From: an uncultured Flavobacteriaceae bacterium
GTDB lineage: Bacteria > Bacteroidota > Bacteroidia > Flavobacteriales > Flavobacteriaceae
Assembly (NCBI GenBank): GCA_947502635.1
Contig: CANNAN010000007.1
Location: forward strand, 124,001-188,000
Direction: 5' to 3'
DNA: 64,000 bases
Each line of letters opens with the position of its first letter. Positions within the stretch are counted from its first letter, which is position 1. The translations under genes were made by a program, and so were the position numbers. This document shows, piece after piece, positions 34,252 to 44,929 of this stretch. Under the pieces are notes generated by a model. The model ran no database searches, was not told where the DNA came from, and was given only the letters and a program-made list of their open reading frames with translations.

Positions 34252-34283
34252 TTTGGTTAGGTGATTATCTAATAATATATTTA
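34252..34283 (+). promoter_or_regulatory. Candidate promoter of the sugar transporter-peptidase operon
   Basis: TTTG at 34252-34255 and TATATTTA at 34276-34283 are 20 bases apart. The latter matches the -7 consensus TAnnTTTG at seven of eight positions. Transcription would start near 34290, about 60 bases before the MFS start. Confidence 0.42.
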
Positions 34284-34351
34284 TGCGATTGAAGAAATTA
34301 CATGAAGAGATGTACAAAGTATTATTAAATCATTAACAACAACCAATAACT

Positions 34352-35680
34352 ATGTCTGGCACTAATCAATTATCAGCACCAAAGAATAGCACATTAATTC
34401 CAATAATGATTATAGCTGGCCTATTTTTTATTTTTGGATTTGTAACATGGATCAATGGTGCTCTAATTCCATTTATGAAAACCATTAATGAATTAACCGA
34501 TGCGCAATCTTATTTAGTTGCTTCTGCATCCTACATTTCTTTTGTTTTCATGGCGCTGCCAGCCTCATATATAATCAATAAAATTGGCTATAAAAAAGGG
34601 ATGTCTCTGGGCTTAATTATTATGGGTTTAGGGGCCTTGGTTTTTATTCCAGCAGCAGAAGCAAGAACTTATTGGATGTTTTTAACAGGTATATTTATTC
34701 AAGGTGCTGGCATGACACTTTTACAAACAGCATCAAACCCTTATATCACCATTTTAGGGCCTATAGAAAGTGCTGCAAAGCGAATTTCTATTATGGGAAT
34801 CGCTAACAAGGTAGCTGGCGGATTAGGCTCTTTAATTTTTGGTGCTATTTTATTATCAGGAATTGATGATATAAAAGACAAATTAAGCACGGTCTCAAAT
34901 ACTGAAAAAGCAGAATTATTAAATGTTATGGCAGATAGCGTCGTAACACCTTATATTGTAATGGCTGTTGTACTATTCGTCTTAGGTGTTTTAATTAGAA
35001 AAGCACCTTTACCTCATGTTGAAGCAGAACCTATTGAAGTCTCTAAGGAAGGAGAAACTGCAAAAACCAGTATTTTTCAATTCCCTCATTTATGGCTGGG
35101 TGTTTTAGCTTTATTTGTTTATGTAGGCGTAGAAGTTGTTGCAGGCGACACCATAATAGCCTACGGTATTTCTTTAAACCTACCTGTTAGTCAAGCAAAA
35201 TTTTTCACCTTATTCACATTACTAGCCATGGTTGCAACTTATGCCTTAGGCGTTGTTTTAATTCCTAAATATATGAGCCAATCATTTGCATTAAAAGCCA
35301 GTGCGACCTTAGGTATTATACTATCATTTTGCATTGTATTTACAACTGGGTTTACTTCGGTTCTTTTTGTAGCTGCTTTAGGGATTGCAAATGCTTTAGT
35401 TTGGCCAGCTATATGGCCTCTTACTCTAAAAGGATTGGGAAAATTTACTAAAACGGCATCTGCACTACTTATTATGGCTATTTCTGGCGGGGCCATTATT
35501 CCACCTTTATATGGCGCTATTGTCGATGCAAAAAAAGAACAATTACTTGCCAATGGCATAGAAGAAGTTACTGCCATAGCAGAATCGGCCTCTAGTGGGT
35601 ATTGGATTTTACTCCCTTGTTATATCATTATTCTATATTATGCCTTTTGGGGACATAAAGTAGGGCTGAAAAAAGCATAA
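34352..35680 (+). CDS. Sugar MFS transporter (FucP/glucose-galactose type)
   Basis: The 442-residue protein has about twelve helices. FIFGFVTWINGALIPFMKTI near the N-terminus and GMTLLQTASNPYITILGP (helix 4) are the two signatures of the FucP/NagP/GluP-like branch. It should carry a hexose or related sugar with protons or sodium; the sugar is unclear. It lies 282 bases from the zinc-ribbon gene, which reads the other way. The S9 peptidase gene follows 40 bases downstream, probably on the same transcript. Confidence 0.9.
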   Translation: MSGTNQLSAPKNSTLIPIMIIAGLFFIFGFVTWINGALIPFMKTINELTDAQSYLVASASYISFVFMALPASYIINKIGYKKGMSLGLIIMGLGALVFIPAAEARTYWMFLTGIFIQGAGMTLLQTASNPYITILGPIESAAKRISIMGIANKVAGGLGSLIFGAILLSGIDDIKDKLSTVSNTEKAELLNVMADSVVTPYIVMAVVLFVLGVLIRKAPLPHVEAEPIEVSKEGETAKTSIFQFPHLWLGVLALFVYVGVEVVAGDTIIAYGISLNLPVSQAKFFTLFTLLAMVATYALGVVLIPKYMSQSFALKASATLGIILSFCIVFTTGFTSVLFVAALGIANALVWPAIWPLTLKGLGKFTKTASALLIMAISGGAIIPPLYGAIVDAKKEQLLANGIEEVTAIAESASSGYWILLPCYIIILYYAFWGHKVGLKKA

Positions 35681-35720
35681 ATAAACTTATATTCTACCAA
35701 CAAATACAAACCAACCAACA

Positions 35721-38234
35721 ATGAAAAACATTACATTGCTGTTTATTCTTTTTTTTAGTATAAACTCAATTTCAGCCCAAGATGCTAATACCTCAACAAT
35801 CCCTGAACCTAATTATCGCTTAGCTTCACAATTTTCCCCAACGAATCTTGCGAAATTAGTGCACTCAACCACAGTGAAACCACATTGGCTAAAAAAAGGA
35901 AATCGTTTTTGGTATCAATACAAAACTACAGAGGGTTCTAATTACTATTTAGTGAATGCCGATACGAAGTCAAAAGTGAAGTTATTTGACAATGAAAAAA
36001 TGGCAAAGTGGTTGACAGAAATCACAAAAGACCCTTATGACGCACAGCATTTGCCACGTTTCAATTTTAAATTCGTGAAAAATGAAACGGCTATTCGCTT
36101 TAGAGTAACTTCTACAGAAGAAGTTGAAGTTTTAGAAGACGATAAAACGATTGAAAATGATTCTTCGGCCACAAAAAAAGAAAAAAAGAAGACCCCAAAA
36201 ATGGAAAAAAAGGTGTACCATCTTGAATATAAACTAGGCGGTAATTCCTTGACAATAATTAATAATAAAAAGAAAGAAAAAGAACCCTGGAAAAAATGGG
36301 CCACAATCTCACCTGATAGTACGATTGTATTATTCTCAAAAAATTATAATTTATTTTGGATGGATAAAGCTAATTTCCAGAAAGCTGTTAAAGATGAAAA
36401 AGATTCCACAATTGTAGAAAATCAATGGACTACCGATGGTGTAGAATATTATGGATATGGAGGTTCTGGCCATGGAGAAAATAACGAAACCAAAGAAGAA
36501 AAGAAAGACGATAGAAAAAGAATTCATGGTATTTGGTCTCATGATTCTAAGAAATTTGTATTTACAAAATCTGATTCTAGGCATATTAAAGATTTATGGG
36601 TGATTAATTCTGTTGCCAAAAAACGTCCCACTTTAGAGACCTACAAATACCATATGCCAGGAGAAAAGGAATTTTACAAACAAGAATTATTGGTTTTTGA
36701 TATCCCTTCTAAAGAGGTTATAAGCGTTAAATTAGACACTACAAAACAACAAGGCCTCTCTGTACATAGAGCGCCTAAAAAACAATCGAACAGAGATGAT
36801 GAATTTCAACCATCATTATTACTTTCAAAAAAAGGAAAAATTTATTTTAATACCATAAGCCGAGACAGGAAAAAACTGGATATCTGTGTGGCCGATATTA
36901 ATTCTGGAGATGTCACTGTTTTAATTGAAGAACGATTTAATACTTATATTGAATCAAGATCTTTGGTTTTATTTAATAATGAACAAGAGATTCTTCATTG
37001 GTCTGAACGCGACGGTTGGGCTCATTTTTATTTATATGATGCTGGCGGCAATTTGAAACGCCAGGTGACTTCAGGTTCTTACCATGTAAACCGATTTACC
37101 AATTTAGATGAGAAAGCACGGGTTCTTTATTTTACAGCCAATGGCGTTTCTAAAAATCAAGATCCTTACTACGAACATTTGTATCGCATAAATCTGGATG
37201 GTACTGGTTTAAGAAATATCAATTCTGGAGATTATAATACGGCTACAAGCATGGCCGATTCTAACAAATATTTTGTGAGTAACTATTCTAGAGTAAATAC
37301 AACACCAAAATCTGAATTACGAAATAGTAATGGTACTGTTATTATGTCCTTAGAAGAAGCTGATCTATCTCAACTTTTTGCAACAGGATATAAATTCCCT
37401 GAACCATTTAAAGCAAAGGCAGATGATGGCATTACAGATATTTATGGCGTGATGTACAAACCTTTTAATTTTGATGATACCAAAAGCTACCCTTTACTAG
37501 AATATGTATATCCAGGACCACAAACTGAAGCGGTTAATAAATCTTTTTCGATTAGAATGGACCGATTAGATCGTATGGCACAAGTTGGGTTTGTTGTTAT
37601 TACATTGGGTAATAGAGGCGGACACCCTAACCGCTCAAAATGGTATCATAACTATGGTTACGGAAATCTTAGAGATTACGGTTTAGCAGATAAAAAATAT
37701 GTAGCCGAACAATTAGCAAAAACACATCCTTACATTAATATTGATAAAGTTGGTATTTATGGCCATTCTGGAGGTGGTTTTATGTCTACTGCTGCCATAC
37801 TTGTGTATCCAGATTTTTTTAAAGCAGCTGTTTCTTCTGCTGGCAACCACGATAATTCTATGTATAATAGCTGGTGGAGCGAAACCCATCATGGAGTTAA
37901 AGAGAAAAAGGATGCTGATAATAATATTTCTTACGAATATACTATTGATAAAAATCAGTCTTTAGCACCCAACTTAAAAGGCAATCTTATGCTAATTACT
38001 GGCGATATAGATAATAATGTACATCCAGGAGGTACAATTAGAATGGCAAACGCATTAATTAAAGCTAATAAGCGATTCGACTTTATGATTATGCCAGGGC
38101 AGCGTCATGGTTTTGGGAACATGTCGGAGTATTCCTTTTGGCTTAGAGCAGACCATTTTAGCAAACATTTACTAGATAAGGAAGCTACAAAAATTGATAT
38201 TATAGAAATGAATAGAGATAAGCCTAGGAAATAG
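35721..38234 (+). CDS. S9 family serine peptidase (DPP IV-like)
   Basis: The 837-residue protein has a signal peptide ending near SISAQ, an N-terminal beta-propeller domain, and a C-terminal alpha/beta hydrolase. The catalytic serine is S683 in IYGHSGGGFMST. The aspartate lies in TGDIDNNVHPGG (D764 is most likely) and the histidine is H796 in GQRHGFG. Such periplasmic enzymes cut dipeptides from peptides. A lysine/glutamate-rich stretch (about residues 145-165) is unusual. The gene ends in a strong bidirectional terminator. Confidence 0.92.
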   Translation: MKNITLLFILFFSINSISAQDANTSTIPEPNYRLASQFSPTNLAKLVHSTTVKPHWLKKGNRFWYQYKTTEGSNYYLVNADTKSKVKLFDNEKMAKWLTEITKDPYDAQHLPRFNFKFVKNETAIRFRVTSTEEVEVLEDDKTIENDSSATKKEKKKTPKMEKKVYHLEYKLGGNSLTIINNKKKEKEPWKKWATISPDSTIVLFSKNYNLFWMDKANFQKAVKDEKDSTIVENQWTTDGVEYYGYGGSGHGENNETKEEKKDDRKRIHGIWSHDSKKFVFTKSDSRHIKDLWVINSVAKKRPTLETYKYHMPGEKEFYKQELLVFDIPSKEVISVKLDTTKQQGLSVHRAPKKQSNRDDEFQPSLLLSKKGKIYFNTISRDRKKLDICVADINSGDVTVLIEERFNTYIESRSLVLFNNEQEILHWSERDGWAHFYLYDAGGNLKRQVTSGSYHVNRFTNLDEKARVLYFTANGVSKNQDPYYEHLYRINLDGTGLRNINSGDYNTATSMADSNKYFVSNYSRVNTTPKSELRNSNGTVIMSLEEADLSQLFATGYKFPEPFKAKADDGITDIYGVMYKPFNFDDTKSYPLLEYVYPGPQTEAVNKSFSIRMDRLDRMAQVGFVVITLGNRGGHPNRSKWYHNYGYGNLRDYGLADKKYVAEQLAKTHPYINIDKVGIYGHSGGGFMSTAAILVYPDFFKAAVSSAGNHDNSMYNSWWSETHHGVKEKKDADNNISYEYTIDKNQSLAPNLKGNLMLITGDIDNNVHPGGTIRMANALIKANKRFDFMIMPGQRHGFGNMSEYSFWLRADHFSKHLLDKEATKIDIIEMNRDKPRK

Positions 38235-38254
38235 GATATCCTTCAGATAATAAA

Positions 38255-38287
38255 AAAAGCCATGTTAATAAATATAACATGGCTTTT
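38255..38287. terminator. Bidirectional terminator between the S9 peptidase and HppA genes
   Basis: Arms AAAAGCCATGTTA (38255-38267) and its complement (38275-38287) flank a seven-base loop, with A/T runs on either side. The convergent genes on both sides would each use it. Confidence 0.85.
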
Positions 38288-38311
38288 AGTTAATGTATAA
38301 TTGAGAATAGT

Positions 38312-40621
38312 TTAGTTAGCATGTTTTAATTTTTCGGTAACAACCGCAGCGTTTTCGTAAGCTATAGTAGCATCACTTTCAACAATAACTTCCTGCTGAG
38401 TTTCTTTTATTTGAATAGCATCAACAGCAACGTCTTTTTCTATCGTTTGATAAGCTACAACTTCGGTCGCTGCTTTTTCTTCGACATAAGCGGTAACGCT
38501 TTCTGATGTTAAAGCAATACTTGGCGCAATAACCAAGGCTACAACCGACATTAATTTTAATAAGATATTTAAAGAAGGCCCTGAGGTATCTTTAAAAGGA
38601 TCGCCAACAGTATCGCCAACTACAGCCGCTTTATGAGCATCTGTTCCTTTTTTACCTTGCTCTTCGATAGTTTTTTTCGCATTATCCCATGCACCACCTG
38701 CATTAGATTGAAAAATAGCCATAAGCACACCACAAGTTGTAACACCTGCAAGCAAACCTCCTAGCATTTCGGCACCTCCAATAAAACCAACTGCTACTGG
38801 TACTGCAATAGCTAAAAGCCCTGGGAATACCATTTCTTTAATGGACGCTTTTGTAGAAATATCTACACATTTATCGTATTCTGCATACCCATCGGCAGCA
38901 TCAAATATTTTTCTATCCGCTTCTGAAGCTTTCGACATATCTGAATCGTATTTACGCATCACTTCAAGCGCCGCTTTTAATTGAGGTATATCTCTAAACT
39001 GGCGTCTTACTTCTTCAATCATAGCCATCGCTGCACGACCAACAGCATTCATAGACAATGCCGAAAACACAAACGGCAACATACCTCCTACTAATAACCC
39101 AGCCATAATTTGAGGCTGCGAAACATCAATAGCTGTAACATGTGCTGTTTTCATAAAAGCTGCAAATAAAGCCAACGCTGTTAATGCTGCAGAAGCGATT
39201 GCAAACCCTTTACCAATGGCAGCAGTTGTATTACCTACTGCATCTAATTTATCGGTACGCTCTCTAACTTCGCTTGGCAGCTCCGCCATTTCAGCGATTC
39301 CTCCCGCGTTATCAGAGATAGGACCGTAAGCATCTACAGCTAATTGAATACCCGTATTTGCTAACATCCCGACTGCGGCAATGGCAATACCATATAAGCC
39401 AGCGAAATGATGCGATACTAAAATAGCCGCAGCAATTAATATAATTGGAATGGCTGTAGACATCATACCAATACCTAAACCTGCAATAATATTTGTAGCC
39501 GCACCAGTCTCCGATTGTCTTACAATAGAATTTACGGGGCCTTTACCTGTTGCTGTATAGTATTCTGTTACTTTACCAACAGCTAAACCTGCTACTAAAC
39601 CTGCAATAGTAGCCCAAAATACTCCCATAGCTCCAAAAGGTAGTTCAGCATGAGATTCTGGAATTAATGCATTAATAATAAAATATGAAGCAACAACCAT
39701 TAATCCTGCCGAACCAAATTCACCAATATTTAAAGCTGTTTGTGGATTACCACCATCTTTTACTCTTACAAAAAACGTTCCTATAATAGACATCACAATA
39801 CCAACAGCAGCTAATACCAAGGGTAAGTACACAGCACCCAAGCCATTAAAATCTGGTGTTAAAATAAAAGCACCCAATACCATCGTACCAATAATAGACC
39901 CCACATAAGATTCAAATAAATCGGCACCCATACCAGCTACATCACCTACATTATCTCCCACATTATCTGCAATAGTTGCAGGGTTTAAAGGATGGTCTTC
40001 AGGAATACCTGCTTCTACTTTACCAACTAGATCGGCTCCAACATCGGCAGCTTTGGTATAAATACCACCACCAACACGAGCAAATAAAGCAATGGAAGAT
40101 GCTCCCAATGAAAACCCAGATAACACATTAAGGACCTCATTGATTCCCCAACCTTGTCCACTATATATCATAAATAAACCACTCAATCCTAAAACGCCTA
40201 AACCAACAACACCTAATCCCATAACAGCACCACCAGCAAAAGCGACTTCTAAAGCCTTCCCTAAAGATGTTCTCGCTGCACTTGTTGTTCTTACATTTGC
40301 TTTGGTTGCGACCTTCATTCCTATAAATCCAGCTAAAGCTGAACAAATAGCTCCCACAATAAATGATACGGCGACCATACCATTAGATCCTTCTTCGGCA
40401 TTTCCTTTGAAATATAATAAGATTGCTACCGCTACTACAAAAATTGATAAAATTTTGTATTCAGCCTTTAAAAAAGACATAGCGCCATCGGCAATGTTTT
40501 TGGCAATTCTAATCATTTTTTCGTCACCTTGATCTTGCTTGGTAACCCATGCACTTTTAATAAATACAAATGCTAATGCTAATACACCAAAAAGCGGTAA
40601 AAATTTTACTATTAATTCCAT
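38312..40621 (-). CDS. hppA: Membrane-bound sodium/proton-translocating pyrophosphatase
   Basis: The 769-residue protein has about 16 helices. The pyrophosphate- and metal-binding motifs are seen: [11 protein letters not shown] (first D-rich loop), [20 protein letters not shown] and [17 protein letters not shown]. The alanine in [10 protein letters not shown], where K+-independent enzymes have lysine, suggests a K+-dependent enzyme; whether Na+ or H+ is moved cannot be decided. It couples pyrophosphate hydrolysis to ion export. The C-terminal tail of about 55 residues rich in E, A, V and T is longer than in typical members. A soluble pyrophosphatase lies just upstream. Confidence 0.95.
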   Translation of the reverse strand: MELIVKFLPLFGVLALAFVFIKSAWVTKQDQGDEKMIRIAKNIADGAMSFLKAEYKILSIFVVAVAILLYFKGNAEEGSNGMVAVSFIVGAICSALAGFIGMKVATKANVRTTSAARTSLGKALEVAFAGGAVMGLGVVGLGVLGLSGLFMIYSGQGWGINEVLNVLSGFSLGASSIALFARVGGGIYTKAADVGADLVGKVEAGIPEDHPLNPATIADNVGDNVGDVAGMGADLFESYVGSIIGTMVLGAFILTPDFNGLGAVYLPLVLAAVGIVMSIIGTFFVRVKDGGNPQTALNIGEFGSAGLMVVASYFIINALIPESHAELPFGAMGVFWATIAGLVAGLAVGKVTEYYTATGKGPVNSIVRQSETGAATNIIAGLGIGMMSTAIPIILIAAAILVSHHFAGLYGIAIAAVGMLANTGIQLAVDAYGPISDNAGGIAEMAELPSEVRERTDKLDAVGNTTAAIGKGFAIASAALTALALFAAFMKTAHVTAIDVSQPQIMAGLLVGGMLPFVFSALSMNAVGRAAMAMIEEVRRQFRDIPQLKAALEVMRKYDSDMSKASEADRKIFDAADGYAEYDKCVDISTKASIKEMVFPGLLAIAVPVAVGFIGGAEMLGGLLAGVTTCGVLMAIFQSNAGGAWDNAKKTIEEQGKKGTDAHKAAVVGDTVGDPFKDTSGPSLNILLKLMSVVALVIAPSIALTSESVTAYVEEKAATEVVAYQTIEKDVAVDAIQIKETQQEVIVESDATIAYENAAVVTEKLKHAN

Positions 40622-40692
40622 ATTGAGTCAGTCAGTTTTAATTAATATTTTTTTAACGAAGCTAAAAATAGTAAAATATAAGTGATAAAAAA

Positions 40693-40716
40693 AACCACCT
40701 TTAATTAAAGATGGTT
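40693..40716 (-). terminator. Terminator after the soluble pyrophosphatase gene
   Basis: The arms AACCA and TGGTT with a TTTAATTAAA centre form a near-perfect palindrome with one G-T-type mismatch, followed on the minus strand by eight T residues. It lies after the ppa stop codon and separates ppa from hppA. Confidence 0.78.
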
Positions 40717-40750
40717 CATTTTTTTGGCGATATTTTATTAATCCTTTAAA

Positions 40751-41278
40751 TTAGATCGTAAAAGTTCGTTTTTTCTTGTGTTCGCTATTTTCATATCGCA
40801 GTACACATTCGTGATAAATTTTAACCGCTTCTTCTGCATTTCCCCATCCTCCAGTATCAACTTTTTTCTTTTCTAAATCTTTATATACTTGGAAAAAATG
40901 CTCTATTTCTTTTAATCTATGAGGATTCAAATCTGCTATATCTTTATTGTTACTCCAAATTGGATCAGAAACAGGCACACAAATGATTTTTTCATCAGGT
41001 CCCTTTTCGTCCGTCATATGGAATACACCAATAGGTCTTACCTCCATAACCACCATAGGATATGTTGGTTCTGTTCCCATAACCAATACATCTAACGGAT
41101 CTTGATCTAAAGCCAACGTTTCTGGAATAAATCCATAATCTCCTGGATACATCATTGAAGAAAATAACATACGGTCGAAACGAATTTTGTTTAATGTAAA
41201 ATCGTATTCATACTTATTTCTGCTCCCTTTGGGTATTTCTATTAACACATCAAATGTCAAATCTTTTTTCTTACTCAT
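40751..41278 (-). CDS. ppa: Soluble inorganic pyrophosphatase, family I
   Basis: The 175-residue protein has normal length. The family I signature is ALDQDPLDVLVMG (D-x-D-P-x-D-V), with other active-site stretches IPKGSRNKYEYDFTLN, MYPGDYGFIPETL and the lysine-rich HRLKEIEHFFQVYKDLEKKKV. It hydrolyses pyrophosphate to drive biosynthesis. The C-terminus is slightly extended and basic (NSEHKKKRTFTI). It precedes hppA on the same strand, but a terminator lies between them. Confidence 0.96.
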   Translation of the reverse strand: MSKKKDLTFDVLIEIPKGSRNKYEYDFTLNKIRFDRMLFSSMMYPGDYGFIPETLALDQDPLDVLVMGTEPTYPMVVMEVRPIGVFHMTDEKGPDEKIICVPVSDPIWSNNKDIADLNPHRLKEIEHFFQVYKDLEKKKVDTGGWGNAEEAVKIYHECVLRYENSEHKKKRTFTI

Positions 41279-41342
41279 ATTTCATAAATAATTTAGGGCT
41301 GTAAAAGTACTGAACCCTTAGACTTTAAGCAACAAAAATCCG

Positions 41343-41371
41343 TTTGTTTTATATTAATATTCCATATCTTG
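41343..41371 (+). promoter_or_regulatory. Candidate promoter of the M1 peptidase gene
   Basis: TTTG at 41343-41346 and TATCTTG at 41365-41371 are 18 bases apart, close to the Bacteroidota TTTG-19-TAnnTTTG pattern but one base short in the -7 box. It lies 35 bases before the ATG. Confidence 0.38.
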
Positions 41372-41405
41372 TACCCGACTAATTCAAATAATATAACCAA
41401 AGACT

Positions 41406-43646
41406 ATGAAATCTTTACTTTTTTCATTTTTAATGCTATTCTCTGTATCATCTATTAAAGGCCAAACACAACCCTGGCAAGGCAAATTTGAGCCTATTGA
41501 TAATATGATAAAACCACCAAACACTTACAGAACTGCTAGTGGCGCCCCTGGAAGAGATTATTGGCAACAACGTGCTGATTATAAAATAAAAGCAACTCTT
41601 AACGAAAGCAACAATACCATTTCTGGAGAAGAAACCATTACTTATTATAATAATTCTCCCGATGATTTAAGTTATCTATGGATACAGCTTGAACAAAATG
41701 TCAATAAAAAAGGAAATGAAGATTTTGGAAGCATAAACAATAGTATAAAAGAAGGTATGACTAGCAGGCAAATGCAGTTTCTTACCAGAGCTATAGATTT
41801 TCCTGCTGGCTATTCTATTAAATATGTAAAAGATTCTGAAGGCAACAACATAAAAACCATGGTAAACAACACCATGATGAAAGTAAAATTGAATACGCAC
41901 CTTAAATCGGGGGAATCTACAAGTTTTTCAATAGCCTGGTCTTATCCAATTACAGACAGGAGTATGTACTTATTATCTCGTGAAGGTTATGAGTATTTTC
42001 CAGCTGACGATAATACGGTTTACTTGATTGCCCATTGGTTTCCTAGAATGGCCGTATATAATGACACAGAAGGCTGGCAAAATCAACAGTTTCAAAAACT
42101 TGGGGAATTTGCATTGGAGTTTGGCGATTACGACGTTGAAATTACCGTGCCAGAAGACCATATTATTGCTGCTACTGGCTTACTTCAAAATAGTGAATCT
42201 GTGTTAACCAAAACACAGCGCAAGCGCATGGACGAAGCTAGAAAATCTTTTGACAAGCCAGTAATGATTATTACGCAAGAGGAAGCTAAAGCCAATGAAA
42301 AGCAGAAATCTAAAAAACAAAAAACATGGAAGTTTAAGGCTAAAAATGTTCGTGATTTTGCCTTTGCCTCTTCTCGTAAATTTATGTGGGATGCCCAAGC
42401 CGTAAAATTGCCAACCAACACCGTTATGGCTATGTCTTTTTACCCTAAAGAAGGTTTACCTGTGTGGCAAGAAGCCTCTACAAAAGCAGTGATGCATGCT
42501 TTAGAAGTCTACTCTGAAGCTACTTTCGATTATCCTTATCCTGTTGCGATTTCTGTAAACACTTCTAATATTGGTATGGAATTCCCAATGATTAGCTTTA
42601 ATGGCGGACGTCCAAAAAACGGTAAAATAAGCAACGCTGCTAAACAAGGAATGATAGGAACTATTATTCATGAAGTAGGTCACAACTGGTTCCCTATGAT
42701 TGTGAGTTCAGACGAACGTAAATGGATGTGGATGGACGAAGGTTTAAATACATTTTTACACCAAAGAACCGTAGCAGAACGTTACCCAGATTTTAATAGT
42801 GTTACGCCTAAAAGTATTGTACCGTTTATGAGTGGTGATAAAAATATTTTACGCCCTATTATGACGACTTCAGACAGTGAGCTTATGTCTCAATTTGGAG
42901 CTAATTTTTATTTAAAGCCGACTGTTGGATTACAAATGCTTCGCAACTCTATTATTGGAAAAGAATTATTCGATGAAGCTTTTAAAGAATATGCCAACCG
43001 ATGGAAATACAAACACCCGAATCCTGGCGATTTATTTAGAACACTTGAAGACGCTACAGCAACCGATTTAGATTGGTTTTATAGAGGGTGGTTTTTCACT
43101 ACCGATCATGTAGACATGGAATTAAGCAATGTAAAATGGTTTAAGGTATATGAAAAAAACTCGAATATTGAAGATCAAAGTAACAGTTCTAAAATAAAAA
43201 TAGAGACTTCGGGTAAAAGTATCCAATCGCAAGGACAATCTGAAGGATTTTCCAATGGCCCAGAAACCATTACTGTGAGTACAACACCTGATGCTGCTTA
43301 TGGCCAATTTTTATCAAGGATTGACGAACCCCAATTGCGTAAGCAACTTTCTGGTAAAAATATTTACGAAATCACTATTAAAAATGTTGGAGGTCTTGTT
43401 ATGCCTATTACCGTTGAATGGGTATTTGTTGACGGCTCTAAAGAAATTAATACCATTCCTGCTGAAGTTTGGCGCAGAAATGAATATGAAATTCAAAAAA
43501 CTTTTATAAAAGAAAAAGAAGTAAAAGAAGTAAATTTGGATCCTAATTTTGAGTTTGCAGATACAAATCAGGAAAACAATTCTTTTCCAAAAGTAAAACA
43601 ACAGTCAGATTTTGATTCATTTAAGGAAAAAAAAGGCAATAATTAA
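41406..43646 (+). CDS. M1 family aminopeptidase-like metallopeptidase
   Basis: The 746-residue protein begins with a signal peptide ending near SSIKGQ. The zinc motif HEVGH is residues 422-426, with the third ligand E445 in WMDEGLNTF. The usual exopeptidase motif GAMEN is replaced by GMEFP within NIGMEFPMISFNGG, so N-terminal recognition may differ from classical aminopeptidases. The C-terminus (after about residue 560) is a domain of unknown structure. A cytochrome-c peroxidase starts eight bases after the stop codon. Confidence 0.9.
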   Translation: MKSLLFSFLMLFSVSSIKGQTQPWQGKFEPIDNMIKPPNTYRTASGAPGRDYWQQRADYKIKATLNESNNTISGEETITYYNNSPDDLSYLWIQLEQNVNKKGNEDFGSINNSIKEGMTSRQMQFLTRAIDFPAGYSIKYVKDSEGNNIKTMVNNTMMKVKLNTHLKSGESTSFSIAWSYPITDRSMYLLSREGYEYFPADDNTVYLIAHWFPRMAVYNDTEGWQNQQFQKLGEFALEFGDYDVEITVPEDHIIAATGLLQNSESVLTKTQRKRMDEARKSFDKPVMIITQEEAKANEKQKSKKQKTWKFKAKNVRDFAFASSRKFMWDAQAVKLPTNTVMAMSFYPKEGLPVWQEASTKAVMHALEVYSEATFDYPYPVAISVNTSNIGMEFPMISFNGGRPKNGKISNAAKQGMIGTIIHEVGHNWFPMIVSSDERKWMWMDEGLNTFLHQRTVAERYPDFNSVTPKSIVPFMSGDKNILRPIMTTSDSELMSQFGANFYLKPTVGLQMLRNSIIGKELFDEAFKEYANRWKYKHPNPGDLFRTLEDATATDLDWFYRGWFFTTDHVDMELSNVKWFKVYEKNSNIEDQSNSSKIKIETSGKSIQSQGQSEGFSNGPETITVSTTPDAAYGQFLSRIDEPQLRKQLSGKNIYEITIKNVGGLVMPITVEWVFVDGSKEINTIPAEVWRRNEYEIQKTFIKEKEVKEVNLDPNFEFADTNQENNSFPKVKQQSDFDSFKEKKGNN

Positions 43647-43653
43647 AACAAAA

Positions 43654-44838
43654 ATGAGCTATAAAGCCTTATGCTCTATTTATAAAAATATTTTTTTAGT
43701 AGTACTATTTATATTGATTGGCTGTAACTCTGTTGATAAAAAAACGGTAGCAGTTATCAAAATAGACCAAAGGATTAATGCCCTTCCTTTGAAGGTTAAA
43801 TCACCTCGAAATAATCCTGCTTCTGTAGAAAAAACGAATTTAGGACGTTTACTTTTTTTCGACCCTATTTTATCGGGTAATAAAGATGTGGCTTGTGCTA
43901 CTTGTCATCATCCTTCTAACGGTTTTGCTGAGTTCAGAGACTTATCTATTGGAGTAAATGGTAAAGGATTTGGTCACAAACGCGTTTTTAAAATGCCCAA
44001 TAAAATTCCTTTTGTTAAACGAAACGCACATACTGTTTTAAATACAGCCTTTAATGGTATCGATTCTTTAAATTATTATGACCCCGAAAAATCACCTATG
44101 TTTTGGGATAACCGTGTTAATAGTTTAGAAACTCAAGCTATAGAACCCATAAAGGCTATGGAAGAAATGCGGGGTTTAAATTATTCTGAAACTGAAATTC
44201 TGACTGAGGTGGTATCTCGATTAGAAGCTATTCCAGAATATAAAAAGCTATTCAAAGACGTCTTTAAGGAAGAAAACACTATAACTATTGAAAACATAGG
44301 TAAAGCGATTGCTGCCTACGAAAGGACTTTAGTTACCAATAATTCACGTTTTGACAAATACATGCGAGGCAATACTGATGCCATTTCATTATCTGAAAAA
44401 GAAGGCTTAAAAGTCTTTAAAAAAGTAGGTTGTATTAATTGCCATAACGGCCCTATGTTTTCCGATTATAAGATTCATGTTTTAAGTGTTCCTGAAAACG
44501 ATAAACTAACTAAGGTTGATGACGGTTTCGAACAACAATTTGGATTTCGAACACCAACGCTTCGTAACTTACGTTTTACAAACCCATACATGCATAATGG
44601 CACCTTGCCAACTCTGGAAAAAGTTTTAGAATTTTATGAAGATTTAAAATTCAAAAAAACCAGAAACCCTCAAGTCAATATACATCAGATAGATACACTT
44701 GCTCAAAATTTAACTATTTCTATGAAAGATTTTGGACAAATCATCTCTTTTTTAAACACTTTAAATGATGATAATTTTGACAAAACAGTACCCGAAGCTG
44801 TTCCTAGCGGTTTGATGGTTGGTGGAGATATTGAGTAA
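43654..44838 (+). CDS. Di-haem cytochrome-c peroxidase-like lipoprotein
   Basis: The 394-residue protein from ATG 43654 has a lipoprotein signal (lipobox LIGC in FILIGCNSVDK). Two haem-attachment sites are present: CATCH (in VACATCHHPSNGFAEF) and CINCH (in VGCINCHNGPMFSDY). Between them are the RNAHTVLNTAFNG and FWDNRVNSLETQA stretches typical of the MauG/CCP family. It probably reduces peroxide or oxidises a protein partner in the periplasm. An in-frame start at 43612 overlaps the M1 gene and gives a poorer signal. Confidence 0.9.
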   Translation: MSYKALCSIYKNIFLVVLFILIGCNSVDKKTVAVIKIDQRINALPLKVKSPRNNPASVEKTNLGRLLFFDPILSGNKDVACATCHHPSNGFAEFRDLSIGVNGKGFGHKRVFKMPNKIPFVKRNAHTVLNTAFNGIDSLNYYDPEKSPMFWDNRVNSLETQAIEPIKAMEEMRGLNYSETEILTEVVSRLEAIPEYKKLFKDVFKEENTITIENIGKAIAAYERTLVTNNSRFDKYMRGNTDAISLSEKEGLKVFKKVGCINCHNGPMFSDYKIHVLSVPENDKLTKVDDGFEQQFGFRTPTLRNLRFTNPYMHNGTLPTLEKVLEFYEDLKFKKTRNPQVNIHQIDTLAQNLTISMKDFGQIISFLNTLNDDNFDKTVPEAVPSGLMVGGDIE

Positions 44839-44929
44839 ACATGTTTTAAATTTTTAATTTTGCTAAAGCAAGTGGTAATGATGAAAATCTGATCGCATAG
44901 GTTTACTGTCAAAATAGTTTTTCGATATT

